A stretch of DNA of 64,000 bases from Ruminococcaceae bacterium FB2012 (GTDB taxonomy: Bacteria > Bacillota > Clostridia > Oscillospirales > Ruminococcaceae), in the NCBI GenBank assembly GCA_900104495.1, contig FMXS01000009.1, positions 124,001 to 188,000 on the forward strand. The letters run 5' to 3'. Numbering within the stretch: the first letter of the stretch is position 1; the number at the start of each line of letters is the position of its first letter. This document shows positions 48,846 through 57,983 of this stretch, one piece after another. Both the position numbers and the translations under genes were made by a program. Under the pieces are notes generated by a model. That model did no database searches, was not told the origin of the DNA, and saw nothing but the letters and a program-made list of their open reading frames with translations.

Positions 48846-49856
48846 ATGAAAAAGCTGTTGTGTCTGCCCATAGCCGCCCTTATCATGCTCTGCTCCTGCG
48901 CGGACAGCAGCAGCGAGCATATCAAAACGCTGTACTGCATGGATACCCACATGACCTTGAAAGCCTACGGCGATAAGGCCGAGGCTGCACTTGAAAAAGC
49001 AGTCGGGACCCTTGTTGACCTTGACGCAAAATGGTCCGTGACAAATACCGACAGCGAAATATATAAGGTGAATCATGCCGGAGGAGGGACGGTTCAAGTG
49101 TCGCCGGAAACGTCGGAACTTGTTTCCTTCGGGCGCGATATGTATGAAAAGTCCGACAGGACGCTGGATATATCGATCTATCCCATACTGTTGGAATGGG
49201 GCTTTACGATCCATTATTATAAGGTGCCCGCTCAAGAAAGGATAAGTAAGCTGCTCTGGAACGTCAACGCTTCAAAGATCGGCGTGAACAGCAGCGGTGT
49301 GACCGTACCCGCTGATATGATGATCGACCTCGGCTCGGTTGCCAAGGGCGCTGCTTCAGATATGATCTGCGGCGAACTTCGTAAGGCCGGAGTTGAGTCG
49401 GCAGTGCTCGATCTCGGAGGAAATATTCAGACCCTCGGCTCCAAGCCCGGAAGCGGCAAATGGAAAATAGGCATCCGCGACCCGGAAGGAAGCGGGATCA
49501 TTGGTTCCGTTTCGGTGGAGAATAAAGCCGTTGTCACCTCCGGAGGATACGAAAGACAGTTCACCGAAAACGGGAAGACCTATCACCACATCATCGACCC
49601 TTCCACCGGCTGGCCCGCCGAAAGCGGACTGGTTTCCGTGACCGTCATCGGTGACAGCGGAAGAATGTGCGACGCACTCTCCACTTCGCTGTTCATCATG
49701 GGCGCCGAGAAGGCCTATCACTATTGGAGAAAAACGGGCGGCTTTGATTACATAGCTCTGACCAAATCCGGCGAGCTTCTGGTGTCCTCCGGAATAGCAG
49801 AGGATTTCGATCTCGATAAAGATCACAAGAATATCAAGGTCACGGTGGTAAAATGA
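48846..49856 (+). CDS. apbE: FAD:protein FMN transferase (ApbE), lipoprotein
   Basis: Extracytoplasmic enzyme attaching FMN covalently to a Thr of target proteins. A lipoprotein signal (KKLLCLPIAALIMLCSC) precedes the ApbE domain. Conserved blocks include CMDTHMTLKAYG, IDLGSVAKGAASDMI, LDLGGNIQTLG and HIIDPSTGWPAESG, and the C-terminal CDALSTSLFIMG. 336 residues. ATG 48846 is used since the longer reading lacks a signal peptide. The two downstream genes overlap or abut it, forming a flavin-type extracytoplasmic electron-transfer trio. Confidence 0.93.
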   Translation: MKKLLCLPIAALIMLCSCADSSSEHIKTLYCMDTHMTLKAYGDKAEAALEKAVGTLVDLDAKWSVTNTDSEIYKVNHAGGGTVQVSPETSELVSFGRDMYEKSDRTLDISIYPILLEWGFTIHYYKVPAQERISKLLWNVNASKIGVNSSGVTVPADMMIDLGSVAKGAASDMICGELRKAGVESAVLDLGGNIQTLGSKPGSGKWKIGIRDPEGSGIIGSVSVENKAVVTSGGYERQFTENGKTYHHIIDPSTGWPAESGLVSVTVIGDSGRMCDALSTSLFIMGAEKAYHYWRKTGGFDYIALTKSGELLVSSGIAEDFDLDKDHKNIKVTVVK

Positions 49857-50215
49857 TCCGTTCGCAGAAATTCTGGATAGCTGTATGCGCTGTTATCTTT
49901 GCCGCCGGGCTTGCCTGGAGCATCATTCTGCTGACTATGTCGCACGGCGATAAAGTCACGGTCACACGGGACGGCGTTGTGCTGTATACTCTTGACCTGT
50001 CAAAGGAGCCCGACCGGGAATTCACCGTTGAGTACGAGGGCCGGAAGAACGTGGTCGAGATCAAGGACGGCCGCATCCGGGTGAAAGAGGCCGACTGCCC
50101 CGATCACGTCTGCGTCCGTACAGGCTGGCTGACCGCGAAGATACCAATCGTCTGCCTGCCCAACAGGCTTGTCATCGAGTACGCCGACAGCGATCTCGAC
50201 GCCGTGGCGGGGTGA
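49853..50215 (+). CDS. NusG domain II-containing membrane-anchored protein
   Basis: A 120-residue protein with one N-terminal membrane helix (about residues 7-28) and a small extracytoplasmic beta domain of the NusG-II type, ending in the conserved EADCPDHVCVRTG and IPIVCLPNRLVIEY with three cysteines. Its ATG overlaps the ApbE stop. Such proteins occur with ApbE and Gx transporters; a homologue (EetA) is in the flavin-based extracellular electron-transfer locus of Listeria, though I recall this only by family, not by search. Confidence 0.85.
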   Translation: MIRSQKFWIAVCAVIFAAGLAWSIILLTMSHGDKVTVTRDGVVLYTLDLSKEPDREFTVEYEGRKNVVEIKDGRIRVKEADCPDHVCVRTGWLTAKIPIVCLPNRLVIEYADSDLDAVAG

Positions 50216-50219
50216 TGCT

Positions 50220-50708
50220 ATGGATGCGAAAAGACTTACAAGGCTGGCGCTGCTGACGGCTCTGGCCCTTATCATTTTCACGGTGGAGCTCCAGCTCCCG
50301 ACGCTGGCGCCTGTCCCGGGAATGAAGCTGGGGCTTGCAAATATAATAACGGTGTATGCGGTATACAGCTTTTCGGCAGGGGAGACCGCGATGATACTTG
50401 TCGTCCGGGTGCTGCTGGGCTCGCTTATCGCGGGAAATATGATGTCCCTTGCTTACAGTATGGCCGGCGGAATGCTCTGCCTCGCGGGGATGCTCCTGCT
50501 TCGGCGGGTCATCGACAAAAAGCATATATGGGTGTGCAGCATCCTCGGAGCGGTGCTTCACAATATCGGTCAGACCTGCGCCGCGATAGTTCTGATGCAG
50601 ACATCCACGGTGATTGCATACCTGCCCTTCCTGCTGGTGTCGGGATGCGTTGCCGGAGCCCTGACGGGAATGGCCGCACAGCTTGTGGTTTCAAGAATGA
50701 ATAAATAG
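50220..50708 (+). CDS. Gx transporter family protein (older name: heptaprenyl diphosphate synthase component I)
   Basis: A 162-residue integral membrane protein with five to six helices, starting MDAKRLTRLALLTALALIIFTVELQLPTLAPVPGMKLGLANIITVYAVY. This N-terminal pattern (A-L-x-LA-x-I-x-x-V-E and GMKLGLANI) identifies the Gx/ECF-S-like family. It is encoded 4 bp after the NusG-II gene, so the three genes form one operon. A role in moving a quinone precursor or flavin substrate is possible but unproven. Confidence 0.85.
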   Translation: MDAKRLTRLALLTALALIIFTVELQLPTLAPVPGMKLGLANIITVYAVYSFSAGETAMILVVRVLLGSLIAGNMMSLAYSMAGGMLCLAGMLLLRRVIDKKHIWVCSILGAVLHNIGQTCAAIVLMQTSTVIAYLPFLLVSGCVAGALTGMAAQLVVSRMNK

Positions 50709-50728
50709 ATGTATATTTCCGTATTTTA

Positions 50729-50767
50729 TCAGCCGCGCGATTTGCACAAAAAGCACGGCTGATTTTT
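50729..50767 (+). terminator. Terminator of the ApbE operon
   Basis: TCAGCCG pairs with CGGCTGA over a 20-nt loop, followed by TTTTTG. Confidence 0.75.
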
Positions 50768-50846
50768 GTGCAAACGGATAATCGACGCAAAATCGGCTTT
50801 CTCGGGCACGGTCAACAAAAATAAAGAAAATTAACATTATTACCAC

Positions 50847-50875
50847 TTTACAAAACAGGGAGTGTATGCTATAAT
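50847..50875 (+). promoter_or_regulatory. Promoter of carA
   Basis: TTTACA (50847-50852) and TATAAT (50870-50875) with a 17-bp spacer, 34 bp before the GTG start. No PyrR-binding leader or attenuator is seen. Confidence 0.78.
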
Positions 50876-50909
50876 AGTAAAGATAAAAATACAGCAAGGA
50901 GGAGTTTAT

Positions 50910-51992
50910 GTGCAGAAAGCGTACTTGATTCTTGAAAACGGCACGATCTTTGAGGGCAAGAGCTTCGGTGCTTCCGGAGAGGCTGTCGGCGAGATCGTAT
51001 TTACCACGTCGATGACAGGATATGTTGAAACGCTCACCGATCCGAGCTATTACGGTCAGATCGTTGTGCAGACATTTCCGCTTATCGGAAACTACGGTAT
51101 CATGAAAGACGATTTTCAGAGCGATCGTCCGCAGGTCAAGGCTTATATTGTCAGAGAATGGTGTCAGGAGCCCAGCAATTTCCGTTGTGAGGGTGATCTT
51201 GACACTTTTTTAAAAGAGAACAATATCGTCGGGCTTTACGGCATAGATACCAGACAGCTTACCAAGATCGTCCGCGAATCCGGCGTAATGAACGGCAAGA
51301 TCGTCTGCGAGGGCGCAGGCTTCAGCTTCGACGATCTGAAAAACTACAGGATCGTTGATGCCGTGAAGAATACCACCTGCGATAAGGAATATACCCTCGA
51401 GCCGAAAGGCGAGGTCAAGAGAAAGATAGTTCTCTATGACTTCGGCACCAAGAGGAGCATCGCACGCCAGCTTCTGAAACGCGGCTGCGAAGTGACCGTC
51501 GTTCCCGCTTATACCTCCGCCGAGAGAGTCGCGGAGCTTGCTCCCGACGGCATAATGCTTTCCAACGGCCCCGGAGATCCCGCCGAGAACACCGAGATCA
51601 TCGCGGAACTCAAAAAGCTGATAGATAAGAACATCCCCACCTTTGCGATCTGTTTGGGACATCAGCTCTACGCTCTGGCCCACGGCGCAAAGACCGAAAA
51701 GCTCAAGTACGGTCACAGAGGTGCGAACCAGCCTGTTACCGATACCGAAACGGGAAGAGTATATATCACCAGCCAGAACCACGGCTATGCAGTAGTCAAC
51801 GATTCATTGGGTGATTACGCCAAGGTCTCCTTCGTGAATACCAACGACGGTACCTGCGAGGGCGTGAAGTATCTGAACGAGAAGGCATTCTCGGTGCAGT
51901 TCCACCCCGAGGCCTGCGGAGGCCCCAAGGATCCGGGCTTCCTCTTCGACAGGTTCGTTGAGATGATAGACAGTAACAGGAAGGGAGTGTAA
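50910..51992 (+). CDS. carA: Carbamoyl-phosphate synthase small subunit
   Basis: Glutaminase subunit supplying ammonia to CarB for carbamoyl phosphate used in pyrimidine and arginine synthesis. The class I glutamine amidotransferase triad is present (Cys in FAICLGHQLYALAHGAKT, His and Glu in VQFHPEA), and the N-terminal FEGKSFGASGEAVGEIVFTTSMTGYVETLTDPSY is the CarA signature. GTG 50910 is used as start because AGGAGGAG is 6-7 bp upstream. 360 residues. The large subunit follows after 3 bp. Confidence 0.96.
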   Translation: MQKAYLILENGTIFEGKSFGASGEAVGEIVFTTSMTGYVETLTDPSYYGQIVVQTFPLIGNYGIMKDDFQSDRPQVKAYIVREWCQEPSNFRCEGDLDTFLKENNIVGLYGIDTRQLTKIVRESGVMNGKIVCEGAGFSFDDLKNYRIVDAVKNTTCDKEYTLEPKGEVKRKIVLYDFGTKRSIARQLLKRGCEVTVVPAYTSAERVAELAPDGIMLSNGPGDPAENTEIIAELKKLIDKNIPTFAICLGHQLYALAHGAKTEKLKYGHRGANQPVTDTETGRVYITSQNHGYAVVNDSLGDYAKVSFVNTNDGTCEGVKYLNEKAFSVQFHPEACGGPKDPGFLFDRFVEMIDSNRKGV

Positions 51993-51995
51993 AAT

Positions 51996-54900
51996 ATGCC
52001 GCTGAATAAAGACATCAAGCGAGTTCTCGTTATCGGTTCCGGCCCTATCGTTATCGGACAGGCTGCCGAGTTTGACTACGCGGGAACACAGGCCTGCCGC
52101 GCTCTGAAGCAGGAGGGCCTTGAGGTAATACTTATCAACTCCAACCCTGCCACTATCATGACCGATAAGGCAATGGCCGATAAGATCTATATCGAGCCCC
52201 TTACCTTGGAGACCGTAAAGAGAGTCATCAAGAAGGAGCGTCCCGACAGCGTGCTTTCCACTCTCGGCGGACAGACCGGCCTTACCCTTTCCATGCAGCT
52301 GGCAAAATCCGGCTTCCTGGATAAATATAACGTAAAACTCCTGGGCGCAAAGCCCCTCACCATTGACAAGGCCGAGGACAGACAGATGTTCAAGGACACA
52401 ATGGAGGCTATCGGTCAGCCCTGTATCCCTTCCACGGTTGTAAATACCGTTGAGGATGCAGTCGCTTTCGCAAACAGCGAGGGCGTGGGCTATCCGCTTA
52501 TCATCCGTCCCGCATTTACCCTCGGCGGCACCGGCGGCGGTATCGTTCATAACGAAGAAGAACTCCGCGAGATCGCCGGCAACGGACTTTATCTATCGCC
52601 TATCACTCAGGTGCTTGTTGAGAAGTGCGTTTCGGGCTGGAAGGAGATCGAGTTCGAGGTAATGCGTGACTCCGCAGGCAATGTCATCACGATCTGCTCT
52701 ATGGAGAACGTTGACCCCGTCGGCGTGCATACCGGCGACTCTATCGTTGTGGCTCCCTGCGTAACGCTGGCAGATAAGGAATTCCAGATGCTCCGCACCG
52801 CCGCTATCAGAATAGTTGACGCTCTTGAAGTCGAGGGCGGATGCAACTGCCAGTTCGCTTTGAAGCCCGACAGCTTCGAGTACGCGGTCATCGAGGTTAA
52901 CCCCCGTGTGTCCCGTTCTTCGGCGCTGGCCTCCAAGGCTACCGGCTATCCTATCGCCAAGGTGGCTACAAAGATCGCTATCGGTTATAGGCTCGACGAG
53001 ATCATCAACGCTGTTACCGGCAAGACCTACGCCTGCTTTGAGCCTTCCATCGACTATATCGTTGTCAAGCTGCCCAAGTGGCCCTTCGATAAGTTCGTTT
53101 ATGCCAAGCGTGAGCTGGGCACTCAGATGAAGGCCACAGGCGAGGTAATGTCTATCGGCACATCCTTTGAGCAGGCTATGATGAAGGCCGTCAGAGGCGC
53201 AGAGATCGGTCACGACAGCCTCCGCTCTCCCAAACTCTTCGGCCTCTCGGACGACGAGATCAGACAGAAGCTCCATAACTGCGACGACGAAAGACTTTTC
53301 GTCATTTACGAGGCTCTCCGCCGCGGCGTGACCCCCGAGGAGATCTTCGACATCACCAAGATCGACAAGTGGTTCACATATAAGCTCCTCAATATCGTTA
53401 AGCTGGAAAACAAGCTGGAGACCGGCGACAGCTCCTATGAGCTTTATCACGAAGCTAAGAAAATGGGCTTCCCCGATAAGGTCATCGAGAGACTCACCGG
53501 CAAGCCTATCGAAAGGCCCCTCCACGCCGTTTATAAAATGGTCGATACCTGCGCCGCCGAGTTTGCGGCTCAGACTCCTTACTTCTATTCTACCTACGAC
53601 AGCGAGGACGAAGCCGAGGAGTTCATCAAGAGCGTTCATACCGGAAACAAGACCGTTATAGTTTTCGGATCCGGTCCTATCCGTATCGGACAGGGCATCG
53701 AGTTCGACTACGCTTCGGTACACTGCGTATGGGCTCTGAAAGAGCGCGGATTTGACGTTGTCATCGTCAACAACAACCCCGAAACTGTTTCCACCGACTT
53801 TGATACCGCGGACAGGCTGTACTTTGAGCCTCTCACCAACGAGGATGTAATGAACATCATCAACGTTGAGAAGCCCTACGGCGTTGTGGTAGCCTTCGGC
53901 GGACAGACAGCTATCAAGCTGACCAAGCATCTCTCCGAGCAGGGTGTCAACATCCTCGGCACACCCCCCGATTCCATCGACGCCGCCGAGGACAGAGAGC
54001 GCTTCGACGAGCTGCTTGAACTCCACAAGATCAAGCGTCCTCAGGGCTTTACGGTAATGACTACCGAGGAGGCTCTTGAAGTCGCCAACAAGATCGAGTA
54101 CCCCGTCCTTATGAGACCTTCCTACGTTCTCGGCGGACAGAATATGATAATCGCCTTCAACGATGCGGACATCAAGGAGTATATGGCTATCATCCTTGCA
54201 CAGGGCATCGAGAACCCCGTGCTGATCGACAAGTATCTCATGGGTCCCGAGCTTGAAGTCGATGCCATCTGCGACGGCGAGGATATCCTTATCCCCGGCA
54301 TCATGGAGCATATCGAGCGTGCGGGCATCCACTCCGGTGACTCTATCGCGGTTTATCCCGCCTGGAACGTTTCCGACAAGATGATCGAGCGCATCATCGA
54401 CTGCTCCAAGAAGCTGGCCGTTTCGCTTAACACCAAGGGCCTTGTAAACATCCAGTATCTTATCTATCATGACGAGCTTTATGTTATCGAGGTAAACCCC
54501 CGTTCGTCAAGAACGATCCCCTATATCTCCAAGGTCACCGGCGTTCCCATGGTTGACCTGGCAACAAGAGCAATGCTGGGCGAGAAGCTGTCCGATATGG
54601 GCTTCGGCACCGGACTTTATCCGAATTCGCCTTATGTGGCGGTCAAGGTGCCTGTATTCTCCTTCGCCAAGCTCATCGACGTTGATAACCACCTCGGCCC
54701 CGAGATGAAGTCCACCGGTGAAGTGCTGGCTGTGGCTTCCAGCCTGGAGGAGTCCCTTTACAAGGGCCTTACCGCTGCGGGCTATAAGCTGGGCAGCAAG
54801 GGCGGCGTACTTATCACCGTAAGGGATTCCGACAAGCGCGAGATCCCCACCACCGCCAAGATGTTCTATGACCTTGGCTTCAAGATCTACGCCACCTCCG

Positions 54901-56051
54901 GCACCGCTGCGGTGCTTATCGACCACGGCATCCCCTGTGAGAGAGTTGCAAAGATCCACGAGGCAGAGGAGAATACCCTTACCCTTATCGAAAGCGGCAA
55001 GATCAGCTACGTTATCTCCACATCCTCCAAGGGACGTATTCCTACAAGAGATTCGGTAAAGATCAGAAGAAAGACAGTCGAGAGGAACATCCCCTGCCTG
55101 ACCTCTATCGATACCGCAAATGCTATCGCATCCTCGATCAGAAGCAAGTTCACCGAGGACAATACCGAGATCGTAAACATCAACAATATGCGCACCGAGA
55201 AGAAGCGTCTTGACTTCACCAAGATGCAGGGCTGCGGCAACGACTATATCTACTTCAACTGCTTCGATCAGAAAATCGACAACCCCGAGGGCCTTGCGCT
55301 GAAGCTCTCCGACAGGCATTTCGGCATCGGCGGCGACGGCATCATCATGATCGAGCGTTCGGATGTTGCAGCCGGCAGGATGCGTATGTTCAACCTGGAC
55401 GGCTCCGAGGGCAAGATGTGCGGCAACGGCATCCGCTGCGTGGCTAAGTTCATGCGTGACAACGGCCTTGTTGACAGCGACGATTTCACCGTTGAGACTC
55501 TCAGCGGCATTATGAAGATCAACCTCACCCGCCACTACGGCGAGGTCAACGGAGCCACCGTTAACATGGGCAAGGCAGAGCTTGATCCCAAGCTCATCCC
55601 TGTTGACCTTCCCGCCGACGAGAATGGCAGGATCGTTGACCGCGAAGTGACCATCGGCTCCGAAAACTACAAGATCACCTGCGTATCTATGGGCAATCCC
55701 CACGCTGTGGTATTTATGAAGAACATCGACGATCTCGATATCGAAGATGTCGGCCCGAAGTTCGAGCACGACGCTATCTTCCCCGAGAGAGTCAACGCCG
55801 AGTTCATCAAGGTCATCGACGAGAACACCCTCAAGATGAGAGTCTGGGAGCGCGGCTCCGGCGAGACCTGGGCCTGCGGTACAGGCGCCTGCGCGGCGGC
55901 TGTTGCGGCTGTCCTCAACGGCTACTGCAAGAAGGACACGGATATAACCGTTCGCCTCAAGGGCGGCGATCTTGTCATCCGCTATACCGATGACGCTGTT
56001 TACATGACCGGCGATGCGGTAACGGTTTACTCGGGTTCGATCATTGTCTGA
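51996..56051 (+). CDS. carB-dapF: Fused carbamoyl-phosphate synthase large subunit and diaminopimelate epimerase
   Basis: A single 1351-residue reading frame. Residues about 1-1060 are a complete CarB: two ATP-grasp synthase halves (SGPIVIGQAAEFDYAGTQACR and SGPIRIGQGIEFDYASVHC begin each half) and the C-terminal MGS-type regulatory domain (about 940-1055). From about residue 1065 a complete DapF follows: TKMQGCGNDYIYF, GIGGDGIIM, first catalytic Cys 1142 in KMCGNGIRC, second Cys 1294 in WACGTGACAAA. DapF makes meso-DAP, needed for the murE product. No stop, frameshift or ribosome site separates the two parts. CarB and DapF are normally separate genes; I know of no standard fusion of this kind. 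Confidence 0.95.
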   Translation: MPLNKDIKRVLVIGSGPIVIGQAAEFDYAGTQACRALKQEGLEVILINSNPATIMTDKAMADKIYIEPLTLETVKRVIKKERPDSVLSTLGGQTGLTLSMQLAKSGFLDKYNVKLLGAKPLTIDKAEDRQMFKDTMEAIGQPCIPSTVVNTVEDAVAFANSEGVGYPLIIRPAFTLGGTGGGIVHNEEELREIAGNGLYLSPITQVLVEKCVSGWKEIEFEVMRDSAGNVITICSMENVDPVGVHTGDSIVVAPCVTLADKEFQMLRTAAIRIVDALEVEGGCNCQFALKPDSFEYAVIEVNPRVSRSSALASKATGYPIAKVATKIAIGYRLDEIINAVTGKTYACFEPSIDYIVVKLPKWPFDKFVYAKRELGTQMKATGEVMSIGTSFEQAMMKAVRGAEIGHDSLRSPKLFGLSDDEIRQKLHNCDDERLFVIYEALRRGVTPEEIFDITKIDKWFTYKLLNIVKLENKLETGDSSYELYHEAKKMGFPDKVIERLTGKPIERPLHAVYKMVDTCAAEFAAQTPYFYSTYDSEDEAEEFIKSVHTGNKTVIVFGSGPIRIGQGIEFDYASVHCVWALKERGFDVVIVNNNPETVSTDFDTADRLYFEPLTNEDVMNIINVEKPYGVVVAFGGQTAIKLTKHLSEQGVNILGTPPDSIDAAEDRERFDELLELHKIKRPQGFTVMTTEEALEVANKIEYPVLMRPSYVLGGQNMIIAFNDADIKEYMAIILAQGIENPVLIDKYLMGPELEVDAICDGEDILIPGIMEHIERAGIHSGDSIAVYPAWNVSDKMIERIIDCSKKLAVSLNTKGLVNIQYLIYHDELYVIEVNPRSSRTIPYISKVTGVPMVDLATRAMLGEKLSDMGFGTGLYPNSPYVAVKVPVFSFAKLIDVDNHLGPEMKSTGEVLAVASSLEESLYKGLTAAGYKLGSKGGVLITVRDSDKREIPTTAKMFYDLGFKIYATSGTAAVLIDHGIPCERVAKIHEAEENTLTLIESGKISYVISTSSKGRIPTRDSVKIRRKTVERNIPCLTSIDTANAIASSIRSKFTEDNTEIVNINNMRTEKKRLDFTKMQGCGNDYIYFNCFDQKIDNPEGLALKLSDRHFGIGGDGIIMIERSDVAAGRMRMFNLDGSEGKMCGNGIRCVAKFMRDNGLVDSDDFTVETLSGIMKINLTRHYGEVNGATVNMGKAELDPKLIPVDLPADENGRIVDREVTIGSENYKITCVSMGNPHAVVFMKNIDDLDIEDVGPKFEHDAIFPERVNAEFIKVIDENTLKMRVWERGSGETWACGTGACAAAVAAVLNGYCKKDTDITVRLKGGDLVIRYTDDAVYMTGDAVTVYSGSIIV

Positions 56052-56073
56052 TCCCGATAACACAATAATAACG

Positions 56074-56109
56074 AACCGGCCGGAAGGGAAAACCTTCCGG
56101 CCGGTTTTT
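56074..56109. terminator. Bidirectional terminator between carB-dapF and nhaC
   Basis: A 14-bp perfect stem AACCGGCCGGAAGG / CCTTCCGGCCGGTT, 5-nt loop, followed by T. Confidence 0.92.
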
Positions 56110-56136
56110 GATGTTATACAAAGCTTATTATTGCGG

Positions 56137-57648
56137 TTATTCTTTTGAGCCTTCTGCGGGTGCGTCAGCGTCCTGCCTGTTGTTTGTGATGTATTTTATC
56201 ACCAGCAGAGTCAGCACCGTAATTGCAAGTCCTATGATTAGACTTATGATCCAGTTTTTGATAAACCCTGCGGCAATGTAGCTGATAAAGGAGATCACAG
56301 CTACGATTATCGCATAGGGGAGCTGTGTGGAAACGTGTTCGACGTGGATGCACTTTGCTCCCGCTGAGGCCATGATAGTTGTGTCTGAGATAGGTGAGCA
56401 GTGGTCGCCGCATACCGAGCCTGCCATGCAGGCGGAGATCGAAATGACCATCATCGTGTAGTCCGTACCCGAGAACACGTTTACAACTATCGGAATAAGA
56501 ATGCCGAAGGTGCCCCAGGATGTACCCGTCGCAAAGGAGAGCATAGCGGCAATAACAAAGATTATCGCCGGCAGGAAGGAGTGGAATCCCTGCGCACTGC
56601 CTTCAAGCAGATCGTGAACATAGTTTGCCGCACCGAGGCTGTCGGTCATGTTCTTCAGAGTCCAGGCAAGCGTCAGGATAAGAATAGCCGGCACCATAGC
56701 CTTGAAGCCTTCCGGCAGACATTCCATACAGGCCTTGAAGGGGAGTATCCGTCTGATAAGGTAGAAGACAACTGTGAGGATCATCGCCGCCAGCGAGCCG
56801 ATAACAAGACCCTTTGAAGCGTTGCAGTCCGCGAAGGCGTCGATGAATCCCACGCCGTCAAAGAAGCCGCCGGTGTAGATCATACCGATAACGCAGGCGG
56901 TGATAAGCGAAACGATAGGGAAGATAAGGTCGATGACCTTGCCTTTGGATTTGCGCTGTTCGCCGCGGCCGGCGATCTCTTCGGCTTTTTCGGCCATTTT
57001 CTCGTATTTGGCCATGGGACCGAAATCCGTCTTCATCAGCACGAGACCGATCATGAATACAATGGTCAGCAGGGCATAGTAGTTGTAAGGAATAGCCTTG
57101 ATGAAAAGAGAAAAGCCGTCCTCGCCCTCAACAAAGCCCGTTACAGCCGCCGCCCAGGAGGAAACAGGTGCAATGATGCAGACCGGTGCAGCCGTGGCGT
57201 CGATGAGATATGCCAGCTTCTGACGGGAGATCTTGTGACGCATCGCGATAGGCTCCATAACGCTGCCCACGGTGAGACAGTTGAAGTAGTCGTCAATAAA
57301 GATAAGCACGCCGAGAGCGATGGTCGCAAGCTGCGCGCCCACCCTGGTCTTGATGCGCTTCTGCGCCCATTCTCCGAAGGCAGCAGAGCCGCCTGCCTTG
57401 TTCATCATCGCAACGATGGTCCCGAGGATCACAAGGAAGATCAGTATTCCCACGTTTCCCGCGCTGGTCAGAGACGCCGTGAAGCCGTCGTCAAGAATGT
57501 GATTCATTGCATCTACCGGCGAGAATTCCGCGTAGAACAGACCGCCCATAACGATGCCGACGAAAAGCGAGCTGTATACTTCTTTTGTCAGCAGCGCCAG
57601 CACGATGGCTATCAGCGGCGGGACAAGCGCCCAAAATGTACCAACCAT
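56137..57648 (-). CDS. Na+/H+ antiporter, NhaC family
   Basis: Integral membrane antiporter of about 503 residues with 11-12 predicted helices. The NhaC-family marks GVLIFIDDYFNCLTVGSVM, APVSSWAAAV and ATGTSWGTFGIL, with the polar C-S-P-I-S-D-T-T segment (GDHCSPISDTTIMAS), are clear. Some members of this family carry amino acids rather than sodium. ATG 57648 is preferred because AAAGGA is 12 bp upstream and overlaps the earlier ATG at 57660. Promoter on the minus strand at 57683-57711. It converges with carB-dapF. Confidence 0.92.
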   Translation of the reverse strand: MVGTFWALVPPLIAIVLALLTKEVYSSLFVGIVMGGLFYAEFSPVDAMNHILDDGFTASLTSAGNVGILIFLVILGTIVAMMNKAGGSAAFGEWAQKRIKTRVGAQLATIALGVLIFIDDYFNCLTVGSVMEPIAMRHKISRQKLAYLIDATAAPVCIIAPVSSWAAAVTGFVEGEDGFSLFIKAIPYNYYALLTIVFMIGLVLMKTDFGPMAKYEKMAEKAEEIAGRGEQRKSKGKVIDLIFPIVSLITACVIGMIYTGGFFDGVGFIDAFADCNASKGLVIGSLAAMILTVVFYLIRRILPFKACMECLPEGFKAMVPAILILTLAWTLKNMTDSLGAANYVHDLLEGSAQGFHSFLPAIIFVIAAMLSFATGTSWGTFGILIPIVVNVFSGTDYTMMVISISACMAGSVCGDHCSPISDTTIMASAGAKCIHVEHVSTQLPYAIIVAVISFISYIAAGFIKNWIISLIIGLAITVLTLLVIKYITNNRQDADAPAEGSKE

Positions 57649-57682
57649 AAAATAACACATCCTTTGCGATTTTATAATACTA

Positions 57683-57711
57683 TTTTAACAAGTTTTATAT
57701 TATTTGTCAAC
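57683..57711 (-). promoter_or_regulatory. Promoter of nhaC
   Basis: On the minus strand TTGACA (57706-57711) and TAAAAT (57683-57688) with a 17-bp spacer. Confidence 0.8.
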
Positions 57712-57757
57712 ACACCGTAAAAAACGGCTGAAAAATAAGTCACAATGCACAATTGCT

Positions 57758-57771
57758 TTAAAGCGTTTCGG
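57758..57771. promoter_or_regulatory. Possible catabolite-response-like palindrome upstream of nhaC
   Basis: TTAAAGCGTTTCGG matches the centre of a cre/LacI-type operator (AAGCGTTT core), about 47 bp upstream of the nhaC -35 box. Confidence 0.35.
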
Positions 57772-57843
57772 TTATAATCTACAATACAGCAGGCCAGTAA
57801 ATTGACAAAAATCATCATCCTTGCCGCTATTTCTTTGTAATCG

Positions 57844-57872
57844 TTGACATAATCTACAAACATAAATATGAT
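57844..57872 (+). promoter_or_regulatory. Distal promoter of the pilin gene
   Basis: TTGACA (57844-57849) and TATGAT (57867-57872) with a 17-bp spacer. Confidence 0.6.
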
Positions 57873-57904
57873 ATTCTGTCTTAATTATATAAAAATGTTA
57901 AAAA

Positions 57905-57919
57905 ACGAAAACGTTTTAG
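57905..57919. promoter_or_regulatory. Palindromic LacI-type operator candidate
   Basis: CGAAAACGTTTTAG is an AACGTT-centred palindrome lying between the two pilin promoters, 9 bp upstream of the proximal -35 box. Confidence 0.35.
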
Positions 57920-57927
57920 CAGAATTA

Positions 57928-57956
57928 TTGACATCTGGTCAATACGGTGATATAAT
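57928..57956 (+). promoter_or_regulatory. Proximal promoter of the pilin gene
   Basis: Perfect TTGACA (57928-57933) and TATAAT (57951-57956) with a 17-bp spacer, 27 bp before the start codon. Confidence 0.88.
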
Positions 57957-57983
57957 GTAATCGGGAAGTGAGGAGGTTTTATT

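Noticed and set aside
55188..56051. Independent dapF starting at the internal ATG 55188
   Set aside because: The frame runs on from carB without a stop, and no GGAGG-type site precedes this ATG (the nearest weak G-rich tract is 17 bp away). A minor internal start cannot be excluded.
52593..56063. Two large minus-strand open frames opposite carB-dapF (about 625 and 518 residues)
   Set aside because: They mirror the codon bias of the real gene, show no domain, signal or start site, and many similar antisense frames occur throughout the window.
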